A stretch of DNA of 64,000 nt, from assembly GCA_001692895.1 (NCBI GenBank), contig KV748194.1, positions 2,042,746 to 2,106,745 on the forward strand. The letters run 5' to 3'. Positions 10,600 through 22,467 of the stretch are shown in pieces. The stretch comes from Cenococcum geophilum 1.58. Taxonomy: Eukaryota; Ascomycota; Dothideomycetes; Gloniales; Gloniaceae. A program made the position numbers and the translations under genes. Position 1 is the first letter of the stretch. Each line of letters opens with the position of its first letter. The notes under the pieces were generated by a model. That model made no database searches. It saw only the letters and a program-made list of their open reading frames with translations, and was not told where the DNA came from.

Positions 10600-13500
10600 T
10601 TCCTAATTAGGCCTAGTTAACCCAGGAGACTTTGGTGACTCCAACACCTATCTTAAACGCCTTATGGGCGACCTTTGGTAGAGCCTTCGTTAAGCCGTCT
10701 GCTGGCTGGTCCACGCCTGGTATATAGTATAGTTTAATCCTACCCTGTTTAATATTATCCTTAATCTTGCAGAGCTTAATATCCGTATAGCGCTCTTTTA
10801 GTACTGGTCGTTCGCCCTTAGTGAGTGCTTGTATGTTTGTACTGTCTGTGTAGATCTAAACTGGAGCTAGATCTGTGCCGTTATAGCCAAGGGCTCTTAG
10901 GAAGGTTGTGATCTTGATTGCTTTTTGTGCTGCCGATTCGATTGCTAGGTACTCTGCCACCGTAGAGGACGTTGCTACTGTTAATTGCTTCTTTAAGGCC
11001 CATTTAATTGGAGCTCCAGTTAGTTTAATAAACCAGCCCTAAGTTAATTTGCGGTTATCTAGGTTATTACTATAAGCTGCATTAATATATACCTCTAGGT
11101 TAAGTCTCCTGGGGTTATACTACTTGCCGCTATATATTATTCCATAGTCTTTTATGCCTTAGATATATCTAAATACTCTCTTAACGTGCGCTTAATGTTT
11201 ATTAGGTGGGTTAGCTGAATATTATAATAGCTTTCCTGTAGCCGTAGATAGGTTTAGCCTTATCTAATATAAGAGCTAGGTAAAGGATCTAATGGCTTCC
11301 AGATACCACTTCTTATAGGCCTTATCTGTGAGGTTTTCTAGATAGCGCTTTCTTAATTAAAGGCCAGTAGCCATTGGTGTTGCTTTTAGGTTAATTTTAG
11401 TGAGCTTAAAGGACTTAAGGATCCTCGCTATATAGGCGTCCTGCACGATCGCGATCTTTTAATTAACTTAGTTGCGTACTATACGAATCCCTAGAAAGAA
11501 TTGAAGCTCTCCTAGGTTCTTAATCTTATATTGTTTCTATAGGAGCTCCTTAAGGGCCTTAATAACTAGTATTATTACCGCCGTAATTATAATATTATCT
11601 ATATATAAGTAGAGATAGGCGTCCTAGTATTCGCGGTGTCGAAATATATAAGGATCTTCGTTAATTGGGTTAAATCCTATTATCTTTAGATACTCTGTTA
11701 GGGTGTTATACTATAGCAAAGGTGCCTGTTTAAGGCTATATATCGCCTTTAGTAATAGACAGACTAACGTGCGGTTGTTATTTTTAAATTCTTTTGGCTA
11801 TTGCACGTAGATTAAGTGCTTCCTTATAAAGCTGTTTAGGAAGGCCGTAATAACGTTAATTTGGTAAGCCTTAAGGTTATATACCGTGATTAACGCTAGT
11901 AGTATCCTATACGCAGTTAAGGTTACTACCGCGGCATATATACTGTTATAGTCGATATTCGCCACTTGGTGGTTACCGTATATAACCTACCTTGCCTTAT
12001 ACTGGATTACCTCTCTAGATATATTATATTTAAGGTTAAAGATAAACTTTAATAGTAGTACTTATGCGCCCTTTAGTCTTTTAACTAGTTAATACGTCTT
12101 AGCCTTTTAGTATTAAGTTATTTTAACTATTAGTGCTTGACGCCAGTAAGGAGCTTCTGGTGACTGTAGAGCCTCCTTTAACATTCGCGGTATTTTAATC
12201 TTGTGCGGAGCTTCTAGATAAGGTTCCTAAGGAGCTAGCTATATCTGCATATAGGACAAAAATGCGATTGCTATATAAGAGACCTTCTTCTTTCGGCTAC
12301 GAGTATTTACTTCAATAGGAAGCTCCTCTGGTTTAGAAGCCTCTGTCTCTATACCCCCCTTAAGCTATTAGTTAATTTGGTAGACTCTATTATTATCTAA
12401 GTTAATATTATCTTAATTATTATAGTCTTCGTCGTTACTTTTAGCAATTAACGGTATTATGCTCTCCCTGCCCGCTAGGAGTAAATTAGTAGTTAACTAC
12501 CAGGCTACCTTCTCAAAGGCTTGTAACGCCTTAGCTGCGTCCTTTGTAGTAGGTGCATTGGTTATTTAAAATATAGTAGCGTACCGTCGCATATCTCTAT
12601 ATAGGTTAGTTGCCTTCTTAGAAACTAGTGCTGACGCTAAGGAGTTCCCTAACTCCGTTAATGGGCTCTAACTTAATAACTAATTTGACTAAGTTAACGG
12701 GCCTAGTTCTAGTGAAGGAGATAACTATAGTGTCGCCCCTTTTAGGCCTAGTTCTCCTAGTACTAAGTTAGGAGTATAGGGTCCTTCTAGTTTATCTGTA
12801 CGGTGTTCCTTTTCTTCTAGTACTTTTATAGCAGGGTAGGTAACTATAGTAACTATAATAGTGGTTGGACCTTATAGTTCTAGTAGTAGTTCCAGCTCTG
12901 GCTCCTATACAGTAAGCTTATCCTCCAGCGTGGCAATTAGTAGATCTTAAGCTTTATTAAATGTTATGTCGCGCGATTGTATAATCTTATTCTTAGCTGG
13001 TATCCAAACATGATAAATATGACCGTTATTACCTTTATAACCAACTAAACGTCCTTTTTTAGCTTGTGGAGCTAGCTTCCTTAATTATACGCTTTCTAGT
13101 CCTTTAATATAGACATAGGTAGTTGTACTATAACGTTATAGATATAATATATTTGGTATACGCATTTTAAACGGCTAGTTATAGTATTTAGCGTTAATTT
13201 AAAACGGTAATCTGGTTTCTTTTCCATAAGGTATTCTATTCTAAATTTAAATCACTATCTTATAAGCTTCGTCCCATAGGTGTTCTAGTAGATTAGCCTT
13301 AATTATTATTAATCTAGCTATGCCTAATATAATGCCTTTAATGCGTTTAGGCGTTCTATTCTGCTTGGAGGTATAGGGAGCCATACGCAGTACGTTTATG
13401 CCTATTAATTTGGCGTATTTAGTAAGCTCTTTAATGCCAAATTTTTTGCCGCTGTTAATCACGAGCGAGCTAATATATTGTCCAGTTTGGTTATATACTA

Positions 13501-15300
13501 GATTATTAAGCTCTTAAAGCCCTTCTGCGGCAATTATCTTCTTAGTTTTAAAGAAGGCGTATATATATCTAGCGTGCGCTTCCATAAAGATTACTATATA
13601 CTTATTGCCCCTAACTCCCTCTAGGGTAAAGTAGAAGGTATTAGCATATATACGTTTAAATGGCCGCTAAGGTGGTATAGGTGTAGTATAAGAGACCTAG
13701 CGCTTTGCCGTCGCTAGGTAATAGGCTTTATATTAAGTCAGCTTGCCTATAAGGCTAAAGTCGCCTATCTTAGCTACCTTTTATAGTATATCCTTGCCCA
13801 CATAGCCAAGACGCTAATGTAGTATATTAATGTTAAGCTGCTATACGGTGGCGTGCGTAATATATTAAGGCTTTAGAGCCAGTTAAATTACGTATAGGCC
13901 GTTTGTACACATCGCTCTGCCTATAATTAAGTCATCTAAGTACCTCCGAATTGTACGACTACCTATTTCCTTGTTAGGTCTAATGTAGAGCTGCTTGCGC
14001 TTCTTAAGAGCTAACTCTAAGAGGAGTTTATAAGGTAATTTGGATGCGAAGAAGGCCTTAGTAGCTACTGTATAGGTGCTGTTATCGTCCATTAGTAAGG
14101 GTATATGCACCGTTCCCTTGCCGGTTATATAATGGACGGTTCCTCCTAATATCCCTATTGTAATAGGTGTTAATAGAGTCTTATAGTTAATAAACTTGCT
14201 TTAATTATTGCTTATTATAATATTAAAACAGAAGTTAAGGAACTAGTTGTCCTAGTTACTATTATCTAAGTTATTAACTATAGCTATACTACTGATGAAT
14301 AGGCCTCCTGCTAAGCCTCTGCCCGTCGTCCCAACTTAAGAAGTTAAATTTGGTAAAGTCGCTTCTAGTTCCTAGGGTAGATCTACGCATAGTATATCCT
14401 TATTAAAAGGCTTCTATATCTAAGGTTAAAAGTCTAAGTAAAGGTAGAAGCACCTATCCTTGCTACCATAATATTTTTTACTGTAGTGCGTATAATCTTT
14501 GTACTTCTTATTTAATGCTAATCCTTCTATATTAGATTTTGGTTAATTATCTTTAGATAGCTTCCTGCTAATTAAGAATATTATAGTAGAGGTAGCTGGT
14601 TAAGTATAACTCTTGTCTATAAGGTCGCTTACTAGTTCCTTAATTATAATAAGGTTGTCCTCCTTTATGACTCTCCTAGCTGCCTTTTAACAATTGGCTA
14701 TCTAAATAGGAAACTCCTCCTCTACCGCATAAAGCAGTCAGGCGTATACTTGCTTCCTTAATATTGGCATTAACGCCGTATTTAATTTCCTTATGCCTAA
14801 GACGAAAGCTTCTATATAGGCTTTAAGCGAGGTATAGTCTTTGCGACTAAGATTAAGCTATTGATTCCATATCTAGTAGTTATAAACGAGACCTTGCGCG
14901 GTGTATAGTAATTAAATTAAATCAAGCAGATCCTTAATAGAGTCGCGCGGCTTGCCTAATGCAGCAAGTTAATCGCGAATTGATTCTAATACTACGCCCT
15001 TAATTACCTTAAGTCCCGTTATCTGTTTATAATGCCAATCTCTGTGCTTATTTATCTACTAAGGTGGCTCTACAGCCGTACCTTATATCATTGGTAGGAG
15101 GTTATAAAGCTTAAGTCGTCGTACAATTTAACGATACTATTCTTTATAATTACTGTCCCCTTTTAATATAGGAATAGCCCTAAGAGAGCTCTAGTATTCC
15201 TTCTTCTTTTATACTGTGTTTGCTATAGTATATAATTAGTTGGTTTAACCATATCGTGCGTAGCGTGTATTTGTATTAGTTTGTTATAAATTTCTGTCGC
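10600..15300 (-). pseudogene. Copia 1 gag-pol polyprotein relic
   Basis: The polyprotein frame is recognisable but broken throughout by TAG/TAA codons. The longest open pieces are an integrase segment at 13247-13462, with the motif APYTSKQNRTPKRIKG that is typical after the copia integrase catalytic region, and a segment at 13883-14110. RNase H runs to about 10.6 kb. RT carries YIDN where the family has YVDD. The product would have copied element RNA into DNA and integrated it. It cannot do so in this state. Confidence 0.8.
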
Positions 15301-15413
15301 ACCATACCGGGGTCCAAATTTAAGGATTTGTGGGTTCGTGTTAACTTAGTTAATTAGATAATAATATAGCAGCTAATAAAGCTTTAATTAAAGCTGTAAG
15401 AGGGCTTATAACC

Positions 15414-15581
15414 TATTAGGGCACTAAGCAGGCTAATAGAATAATATATATAATACTCTATATTAAAGAATCTCAGGGGCTCGAAGGCCCCGAGAAGGTA
15501 TCTACACNATNGCCCGCGCGCTGTCACGTGACACGCCGCTGAGCTCAAAGAGACTGCCCCAAGTACCCCCCCCTACCAACA
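15414..15581 (-). repeat. 5' LTR of copia 1
   Basis: This 168-bp copy matches the left LTR apart from C/T and G/A differences and two N bases. It is followed by the TSD agata. Inward of it lies ggttataagccc on the minus strand, a possible primer-binding region that recurs in the second copia element. Confidence 0.9.
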
Positions 15582-16283
15582 AGATATCCAAAAGAACTAG
15601 TGAAATTCCCCGCAATTAGTAGTGGCAGCCAACTGCTTATAGTTTAGGACCAAAGCACTAGAAAACTAGGGTAGAGGCCTAAATAAGTAGGTATATTAAA
15701 CTCTACTGTATTACTAGCTAATATATAACTACCTACCCAAGATATAAATATAGCTAGCCAAGACAGACACCAAAACACGTAATACTACTATACCCCCTAC
15801 GCACCAATTAAGAAACAATACTCTTAATAGCTGGTATAGAGAACTATAATACACTACTCTTAATATAAAAAGGCCTTAAGGCGGTTACCTAGTGGCTTAT
15901 TAGTTAAAATATGCTAAATCAGTTCTAAGTTGCAAGGGAAATGGTAATAGAAGGCAAGGGGGCAAGCAGCAGGTGCCCCCTAGTAACTCTACAGTAGTAA
16001 AGTAATAGTTTGTAATACTAGCGCGTCCATAGGCTTATTACGGCAGCAGTGGTTCCTAAGGAGGTTAAATAGTAAGGTAGTAGAGCACTATAGGCGACTT
16101 GTAGGCGCTAAGCAGGCGAGTCCTAAAAGGCAGGGAGATAGATTACGGGGTTTTCTCATTTTTCTTAAATAGAGTTTTCTCCCCATATATAAATAAGGAG
16201 TAGTCTGTATAGGCCCAATAGGGATCCAAATCGGACGTTAAGCAATGAATTATTATTATTATTATTATTAATAAGTACTAGGT

Positions 16284-16870
16284 TTATTATAGGTATAAGT
16301 TAAGCTACTATTACTAGTTTAGGGTTTATATTTAACGGGCCGGGTTTATATATAGTTATTTTAATTTTATTTATAGGTATTACTATTAGGGTCTTTAATA
16401 TAAGCGCTTTAAGGTTATAGAGTTCTTTGCGGATTGCTCCTATTAATTACTAGTACTAAGCTTTTAATATCGCTCGCTATTAGCTAAAGCATCCGTAAAG
16501 GACTATTGTATTATAATTAACTGTTCCCTAACTAGGGCTATAATGCTTATAGTTAACGCAAGAGGTTCGAGTTTGTTTACTATTTTAATAGTAATTGTTT
16601 TAACGCAACGTAATATAAGGGCGCAAAGAGACTTTAGGAAGATTTAAAGGAATAATATAAATTCTATCTAAATCTAAGGGTATATAGCTCTTGCTAAGAA
16701 CAAGACGTTGCGTAAAGAAGAGGAATAATAAGAAAATCATATAATTAAATAGTCAGGGGCTTGGTGGTCAATGCGTGCGCACGTACGCACGTGGTCTTCA
16801 ACGGACTTCGGTAGAATTCGATAGATCTAGCAGAACTTGGCAGAAGTTAGACAAAGTGTCAGAATTTATC
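16284..16870. other. Continuation of the unnamed AT-rich repeat
   Basis: This resumes the sequence interrupted at 7135. One frame near 16560-16720 gives a coding-like stretch with stops but no domain I can name. Near 16770-16795 there is a GC-rich palindrome (gtgcgcacgtacgcac). Confidence 0.4.
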
Positions 16871-16879
16871 TGTCGAGTG

Positions 16880-18160
16880 TTTCACCAAGACGTTCCTACT
16901 GTAACTAGGCTAGTCCCGTTATAGTAAAAGACAATAGAGCTTAAACGCACAGCGGTATACAAGCCGAAGGATATTAAGGCGTAGTTTTATTAATACCGCG
17001 ACGTTAGAATTAAGTATATAGTTATACCTATAGATATATATAATTTTAATAAGTTAGAATTCTGCGTTAGTATTAGTAAGGACTAGTAGATTATTATAAG
17101 GGAGCTTTATTAAAAAGCTTACCTTTTTACAAATATAAATTATAAGCTAGTTACTATAATAGAAACGATAAGTAGTAACGGAGTTAATTTACTACCTATA
17201 ATTATACTTGCGGGCGTATAGTTCCTCTACTAGTAGTTTAAGAATTCAGCCCTTTCTAACTACTATCTATTGGGCCTATTAGAAATAGGCTATTTAAATA
17301 ATAAATTGGCTTAAGCACTTTAACGTATATAGCTCTTGGCGCTAGCTAGGTGCATATAGGCTCCTAATTTTTAATAGCTACGGCTCTTACCTTATAAAGG
17401 AGTTTATTAAGTATTACGATAATTAAAAAATTATACTATTTACCTTACCTCCGCATATAAGCCACCTTTTATAGCCTTTTAATGTTATTATATTTCAGCC
17501 GTATAAATACTACTATAGTAAGGTAGTTAAGCAAGTAATATAAACGGGCTATACTAACTTTAATAAAGTTAAATTCCTCTACGCGATTAAATTAATTCGT
17601 TGCTAAACATTTAAATTAAGTATAATTAAATTAGCCTTCCGGCAGGCAGGCCTCGTTCCTTATAACCCCCAAATTGTCTTTAATTCTATATGCGAGGCGC
17701 GTCTTACTACCCCCCCCCCTCTACCACCTTATAAGCCACCATCTACGCTATATATACTAAGATCTTTACATACAGTTTGGTGGAAAGTTTTTCCGCTAGC
17801 TTAGGAGGTATATAAAGATAATAAGGAGGCCATAGATATCTTTATAAAATTCGTAAGAGGTAGTTCGGCAAATATACATGCACGACTATAAGCTAAACGC
17901 GAGCTTGCAAATATATAAGCAGTTGCCAGAGCTTATCAGCAACGCCAAAAAAGTAACAGAAAGGTTATACAGAAGGGAGGGGATATATACGCAGTAAATG
18001 CACGGTTAATTATATAAAAGCGCGAGCAGGAGGAAGCTCTAAAAGCTGCATATGTATTACTGAGGAAGGAACAGGCAACTGCGAAGCAGCTTCTTTAAGA
18101 TGCTATAAGGCGGCTAGAGCCTTAATCTATTATATATAGAGACTCCTTCTATTAAGAAAC
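16880..18160 (+). pseudogene. Fot1/pogo-type DDE transposase relic
   Basis: With TAG/TAA read as former Gln/Trp, the frame matches the DDE_1 transposases of Fot1/pogo (Tc1/mariner). Visible pieces include YNFNKLEFCVSISKD (the DE-G-F-GI-KD block), LVTIIETIS, VWWKVF near 17.78 kb and a C-terminal basic, Gln-rich helix with REQEEALKAAYVLLRKEQA near 18.0-18.1 kb. The C-terminal 350 bp is much less damaged than the catalytic part. The N-terminal DNA-binding region (Psq/CENP-B type) was not recognised. TIRs were not found. It abuts the gene island. Confidence 0.7.
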
Positions 18161-18443
18161 CAGTACTATACCACAAGATTCTAAATATTCGACTTTTTAG
18201 TAGAGTTCTGCGGCTTTAAAATCATGGTCTTGGCAAATCTGACGTTGAGGTGGGCTCTACTCGTTGAGTTGGCCGGCACTTACCTCGGTAACGAGGTAAG
18301 TGGATCGCGACAGCGCCCTTTTGATAATGAGCAAATGCAAGCTAAAAAAGAGTGTATATACGTATGGCTGAGTTGATGTCTTTCGATTGTCAAAGAAGAC
18401 AAAAAGGCGTATTGAATCAATATCAATTACTGTGTTTAGAGAA

Positions 18444-19507
18444 ATGCACCACAATATCGTTGCACTTGAGCGCATACACCAGCCCCTGCCCGAGTTCAAC
18501 TTCGCATCTCCCACAACCTTCACCTTGACTTCCTACGAAAGAACCGACCCTTCCGAACTACACAAACGCATTCACAATGCGACCATTATCATCGTTACGG
18601 TGGTTGAAATCGATGCCGCTGCGCTCTCACCCGCCGTGACACCAAACCTCCAACTAGTTGCTGTTATGGCTACTGGCACTGACTGTGTTGACCTAGAAGC
18701 TTGCAAAGCGAGGGGTCTCAGGGTCGTGAATTGTCCAAACGCAGGTATCGATACCGTGTCGGAGCACGCAATTTCCCTATATTTTGCAGCGAGGAGAAGG
18801 GTGGTACAAATGCATGCTGCCACAATGGCCGAACCGAGCGAGTGGAAAGCTAAGAAGACATTGACACGACTCATGCGCTTCGGGGACGGCAAGCCACCTT
18901 TGAGCTGCCAAGATGAGGTATTGGGCATTTTAGGATATGGGTCGTTAGGTATATCCGCTGACTCAGGCGGTTCATCCTGTTACTGACTACGATAGGAAAG
19001 CGCATTGCACACATTGGCAGTGCGCTCGGCATGACTGTCATTGTGGCAGCACGAAAAGGCGCGCCTTCTGCTACAACTGAATTACCTGCAGCCAACAAGG
19101 ATCGGATCCCTTTCGATGAGGTGCTGAAACGAAGCACCGTTCTCATAATCTCCCTGCCGCGCACACCCGAGACAATAGATCTTATATCGACCCCAGAGCT
19201 ACAATCGATGTCCCCTTATGCTGTCGTTATCAATATCGCACGCGGCGGAATAGTGAATGAAGAAGCTTTAGTGAGGGCAGTACAGAAGGGTTGGATTGCA
19301 GGCGCAGCTACAGATGTCTTTGTAAAGGAGCCCGTAGAAGGTGCTCAAGACAGCCCATTGTTGGGAGAGAAGGTGAAAGGTCTCAATATCACAGTCACCC
19401 CTCATGTAGCGTGGTTTTCTCAAAGCACCATAGCAAATTTGTCTAGGATCCTCAAGGATACAGTGGAAGCGTGGTGTACTGGCCATGAAATAAATGTAAT
19501 CGTCTGA
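18444..19507 (+). CDS. D-isomer-specific 2-hydroxyacid dehydrogenase, NAD-binding
   Basis: The predicted protein has 338 aa from two exons, 18444-18948 and 18996-19507. The 47-bp intron starts gtatat, ends gatag and has a ctgac branch-like site. Splicing joins GYGSLG to KRIAHIG, completing the GxGxxG dinucleotide fold (G164, G166, G169). The catalytic triad of the family is present: Arg251 in NIARGG, Glu280 in FVKEP, His305 in TPHVAW. The N-terminal motif ATGTDCVDLEACKARG is typical. The family reduces 2-oxoacids or oxidises D-2-hydroxyacids (glyoxylate/hydroxypyruvate, glycerate or formate-dehydrogenase-like members) in the cytosol. The substrate cannot be told. The first in-frame ATG is at 18444; an open frame upstream lacks an ATG. 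No defects were seen, so the gene is probably functional. Confidence 0.9.
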
Positions 19508-19787
19508 GTGGAGGGGGGGTGGGTCTTTCCGGAAGATGTGGAAGAGGAGTTATATTTAGATGGATCTGTCTACAATAGTAGATTGCATCGGTGATTTCCC
19601 GGTTGATTCTACCGCTAGCCTTCAAATATGTTGGTCGTTCCTGGAATAGCCAGAAAGGGGCACCTTCTTGGAACACTGCATTTCAAGTTGCCTGCACACT
19701 GGATAACCTTGATAGTTCCCGTCGTTCATTACTTTCACCGCCCCTTTAAGTAGCTTACTATAGGTGCCTCATGTTCTCTCGCACGTA

Positions 19788-20168
19788 ACCATACGAGTCA
19801 GCCGCCCACACGAGTCGCCATAAAATTCACTAACTTTAATCCACTATAATTTTACTAACTACTAACTACTAAAAATATTTAAATAAAATTTAAAAAATAA
19901 GGACTTATATATAAAACGAGCTTATTTATAAAAAAAAAACTTATATATATTTTATATTTTAAATTAAATATCAAGTTTTATAATAGTATTATTTTATTTT
20001 AATACTTATTTATAAATTTAATAACTATTTAAATTAATAATATTATAAATACTATATTTGTAAGTTTATATTTAAACTTAAATTTAAATATTTTAATAGT
20101 GAAGTTATAATAGATTAAAGTTAGTAGATTTTAGTGGCTCACTCGCTTGGATGGCTGACTCGTATGGG
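19788..20168. mobile_element. AT-rich foldback MITE, TA target, between two genes
   Basis: The left end accatacgagtcagcc and the right end ggctgactcgtatggg form inverted repeats that continue for about 75 bp (ctaactttaat and attaaagttag pair). A TA dinucleotide lies on each side (19786-19787, 20169-20170), as in Tc1/mariner-type MITEs. The 230-bp core is almost pure A/T and contains no gene. It is the only strongly AT-rich patch inside the gene island. Confidence 0.75.
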
Positions 20169-20809
20169 TAGCTAAGATATTATCCCTTAGCCAGCAACAA
20201 GCCTCTTACGCCTTCATCTCATCAAAACCTGCGCCTAATTCTATCGATTCGGAAGGCCCCGCTGACCCCACCCAACATACCCACCTAATAGCCACCAATA
20301 GGCTGGAGAACGGTCTTAAACAGAGCTTTGATTACATCGGATGACCTGCTTCATGGCTTAAGCCCTGATGTTACGAACCCTGGTTGTGGAAATTTGCTAT
20401 AATGGCACCGGTGCTAAATCTTAGAATCTCCATGCAAGTTTATCTCCGAGAAAGAGATCCCTCAAGCGGAGTATACTGTTCTTGCAGTTGCAAAAGACGT
20501 CATATTTTATCTTCATCTCTGTGAAGCTTGACATTCATCAAGTTGTCGTTCTATCTTCAATAATGAGCTATGCTTTGCTTTTGTCCTTTCCTCAAATAAA
20601 AACCTTTTGTAAGCTAAAATACAGGAAACTGAAACCTACAGCCAACCCTTGGTCTGGCTATGCGCCTTTCGTCCGTTAATTAAGTAAGCAATGATGAACC
20701 CCTGCGTCAGACGGGAGGGCTTGAATAAGAGTGAGGTAACCTCGTATGTATACCTTACGTCGCCCGCCTAAGTCCCTCTCATGTCATGGTCTGTCCCACT
20801 GTCTCAAAC

Positions 20810-22288
20810 ATGGCCTCTTTACTTGGTGCTACATTGAAGGCCTTCAGACTGGTCTGGATATGCCTAGCTATCACACTTCCTTCTGCCTATGGGTTTGAGA
20901 AGCGCAGCTATGAATACAAGCCTGAGGATATCATTACTCGTGATGTCTGCATTATTGGGGGTGGTTCGACTGGGACATATTCTGCTATTCGCCTCCGTGA
21001 CATGGGCAAGAGCGTAGTCGTGGTTGAGAAAAAGGATGTGCTCGGAGGGCACACAAGTTCGTCTGCTCCTTATGTTAACTCTAAGCTTTCATTCTAACAT
21101 TCAACCTGTCTCATAGATACCTATGTCGACCCGGCAACGCATATTCCAATTGACTACGGAGTAATCGATTTCCACAATCTCTCCATCGTAACGGATTACT
21201 TCACTCGGCTCAATGTTCCATGGACTACGGCGATGTTTCCGTCAACCCAGGAGCTATATGTGAATTTCAATACTGGCAAAGTAGTCGATGGATTTGCACC
21301 TGCGGGTCAAGCGGCGTTTGCACAAGCACTGGATGTCTGGATCTCGCATTTGGAGAAATATCCATACCTGAGCAATGGCTTTTTTCTGCCAGATCCGGTA
21401 CCCGCGGATCTATTGCTGCCATTCCACGACTTTGTCAAAAAGTATTCCATCGATGCTCTGGTCTATTCGATGTTTGAATATCGTCAAATTAATATACTCG
21501 TCCAACCCACACTCTATGTAATGATGAATTTCAACCTCGATTTGATCCAGAATATCCTTAATGGTTTCCTCACCACCGCAAGTCACGACAATAGCGATAT
21601 TTACCGCAATGCATTAGCTATCCTCGAGAAAGATGTATTGCTGAGCAGCCACGTAATCTGGACAGACAGGGACTCATCGTCTGAATACGTCAAAGTCGGA
21701 GTCGAGACTCCCTCAGGTCGCAAACTCATCCAAGCCAAGAAACTCGTTATCACCATTCCACCCAAGCTTTCCAATTTCAAAGGCTTCGACCTCAGCCAAA
21801 ATGAAAGCTCGCTGTTTGGCCAATTCTCCAACGTCGCCTACTACACCACCATCGTGAAGCACGACGGCATTCCTGAGAATTTGTCCGTGGTGAACATCGG
21901 CCCCAACACGCCCTGGAACCTGCCTACATTGCCTGCAATCCTCTCCATCTATCCATCTGGCGACCCAGGCCTGCATGAGGTAAAATTCAGCAGTCCATAC
22001 GAGCTCTCTGATGACGCTGTAAAAGCAGCTATTGTGGCGGAATTCAACCAACTGCATACGGGCGGTGCCGTCGCTTCAGCGACGACGCCCGAGTTCGTGG
22101 CGTTTGACAGCCACACCCCGTTTGAATTTAGCGTGCCGGCTGACGCTATCAAGGATGGGTTTTATAAGAAGCTTTATGCGCTGCAGGGGCAGCAGAGGAC
22201 GTGGTATACAGGTGCCGCATGGGATGTACATGATTCAAGCTTGCTATGGCAGTTCACGGAAACGCTGTTGCCCGCTATTGCGGCGTAG
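20810..22288 (+). CDS. Secreted FAD-dependent oxidoreductase, beta-cyclopiazonate dehydrogenase/amine-oxidase-like
   Basis: Two exons, 20810-21056 and 21117-22288, give about 472 aa. The 60-bp intron (gttcgt...catag, with a ctaac branch site) joins GGHT to NTYVDP, which restores a family motif. Residues 1-28 form a signal peptide with the hydrophobic core [11 protein letters not shown]. The Rossmann FAD motif IIGGGSTG is at residues 48-55, an acidic Glu at 73 (VVVVEKK) and the GGHT motif at 79-82. The C-terminus ends in [10 protein letters not shown], usual for this fungal group. Members oxidise amines or hydrophobic substrates using FAD. The signal peptide implies the secretory pathway. The ATG at 20810 has aacATGg context; an in-frame ATG at 20786 is the alternative. 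The frame is intact. Confidence 0.88.
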
Positions 22289-22467
22289 TCCTCAATTTCC
22301 AGACTTTTAGTAACTAGCGGTGTAATTTGTGCAGGCTAATCTAGTGTCATACCAATCTCCACTCTGACACGAACCCTAAAGTTACTCAAATAGTCGATGT
22401 GCTTCGCATTGCAGCAAAGTTCTAACATCCCAGGAATTCTAAAAATAAAAATAAAAGCTTAAAAATT

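Larger units (their letters stand above)
8821..15581 (-). mobile_element. Structurally complete Ty1/copia retrotransposon (copia 1)
   Basis: The element is flanked by the 5-bp TSD agata (8816-8820 and 15582-15586). Its two LTRs are both 168 bp once a later insertion in the left one is removed. On the minus strand the LTR starts TGTTGG and ends in CA. Reading right to left gives gag/protease-like sequence (about 15.3-14 kb), integrase (about 13.9-12.9 kb), RT with a YIDN motif in place of YVDD near 11.6 kb, and RNase H with an YTDS motif near 10.85 kb. A G-rich polypurine tract lies at 10341-10350 next to the 3' LTR. Net length is about 5.4 kb. Stops in every domain show RIP inactivation. It sits inside the non-LTR element 7136-16268. 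Confidence 0.9.
7136..16268 (+). mobile_element. Non-autonomous non-LTR element with 5' HDV-like ribozyme, split by a copia element
   Basis: A 15-bp duplication, taataagtactaggt, flanks the element (7121-7135 and 16269-16283). The 5' end is exactly the first G of an HDV-like ribozyme fold. The 3' end is an ATT-repeat tail. Removing the copia insertion (8821-15581 plus its 5-bp TSD) leaves about 2.37 kb. The last ~0.54 kb (from about 15725) matches the 3' end of the LINE copies. The middle holds a degenerate frame rich in TAG codons but no recognisable RT or endonuclease. I infer a non-autonomous element mobilised by the LINE machinery through the shared 3' end. The TSD and tail are directly seen. 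Confidence 0.8.

Noticed and set aside
18279..18301. The hairpin cttacctcg-gtaa-cgaggtaag upstream of the dehydrogenase, as a terminator or TIR
   Set aside because: It is isolated, with no partner repeat or TSD, and fungal genes do not use such hairpins as terminators.
18387..18443. An upstream extension of the dehydrogenase starting at TTG
   Set aside because: Nuclear fungal genes start at ATG; the first in-frame ATG at 18444 matches the usual family N-terminus.
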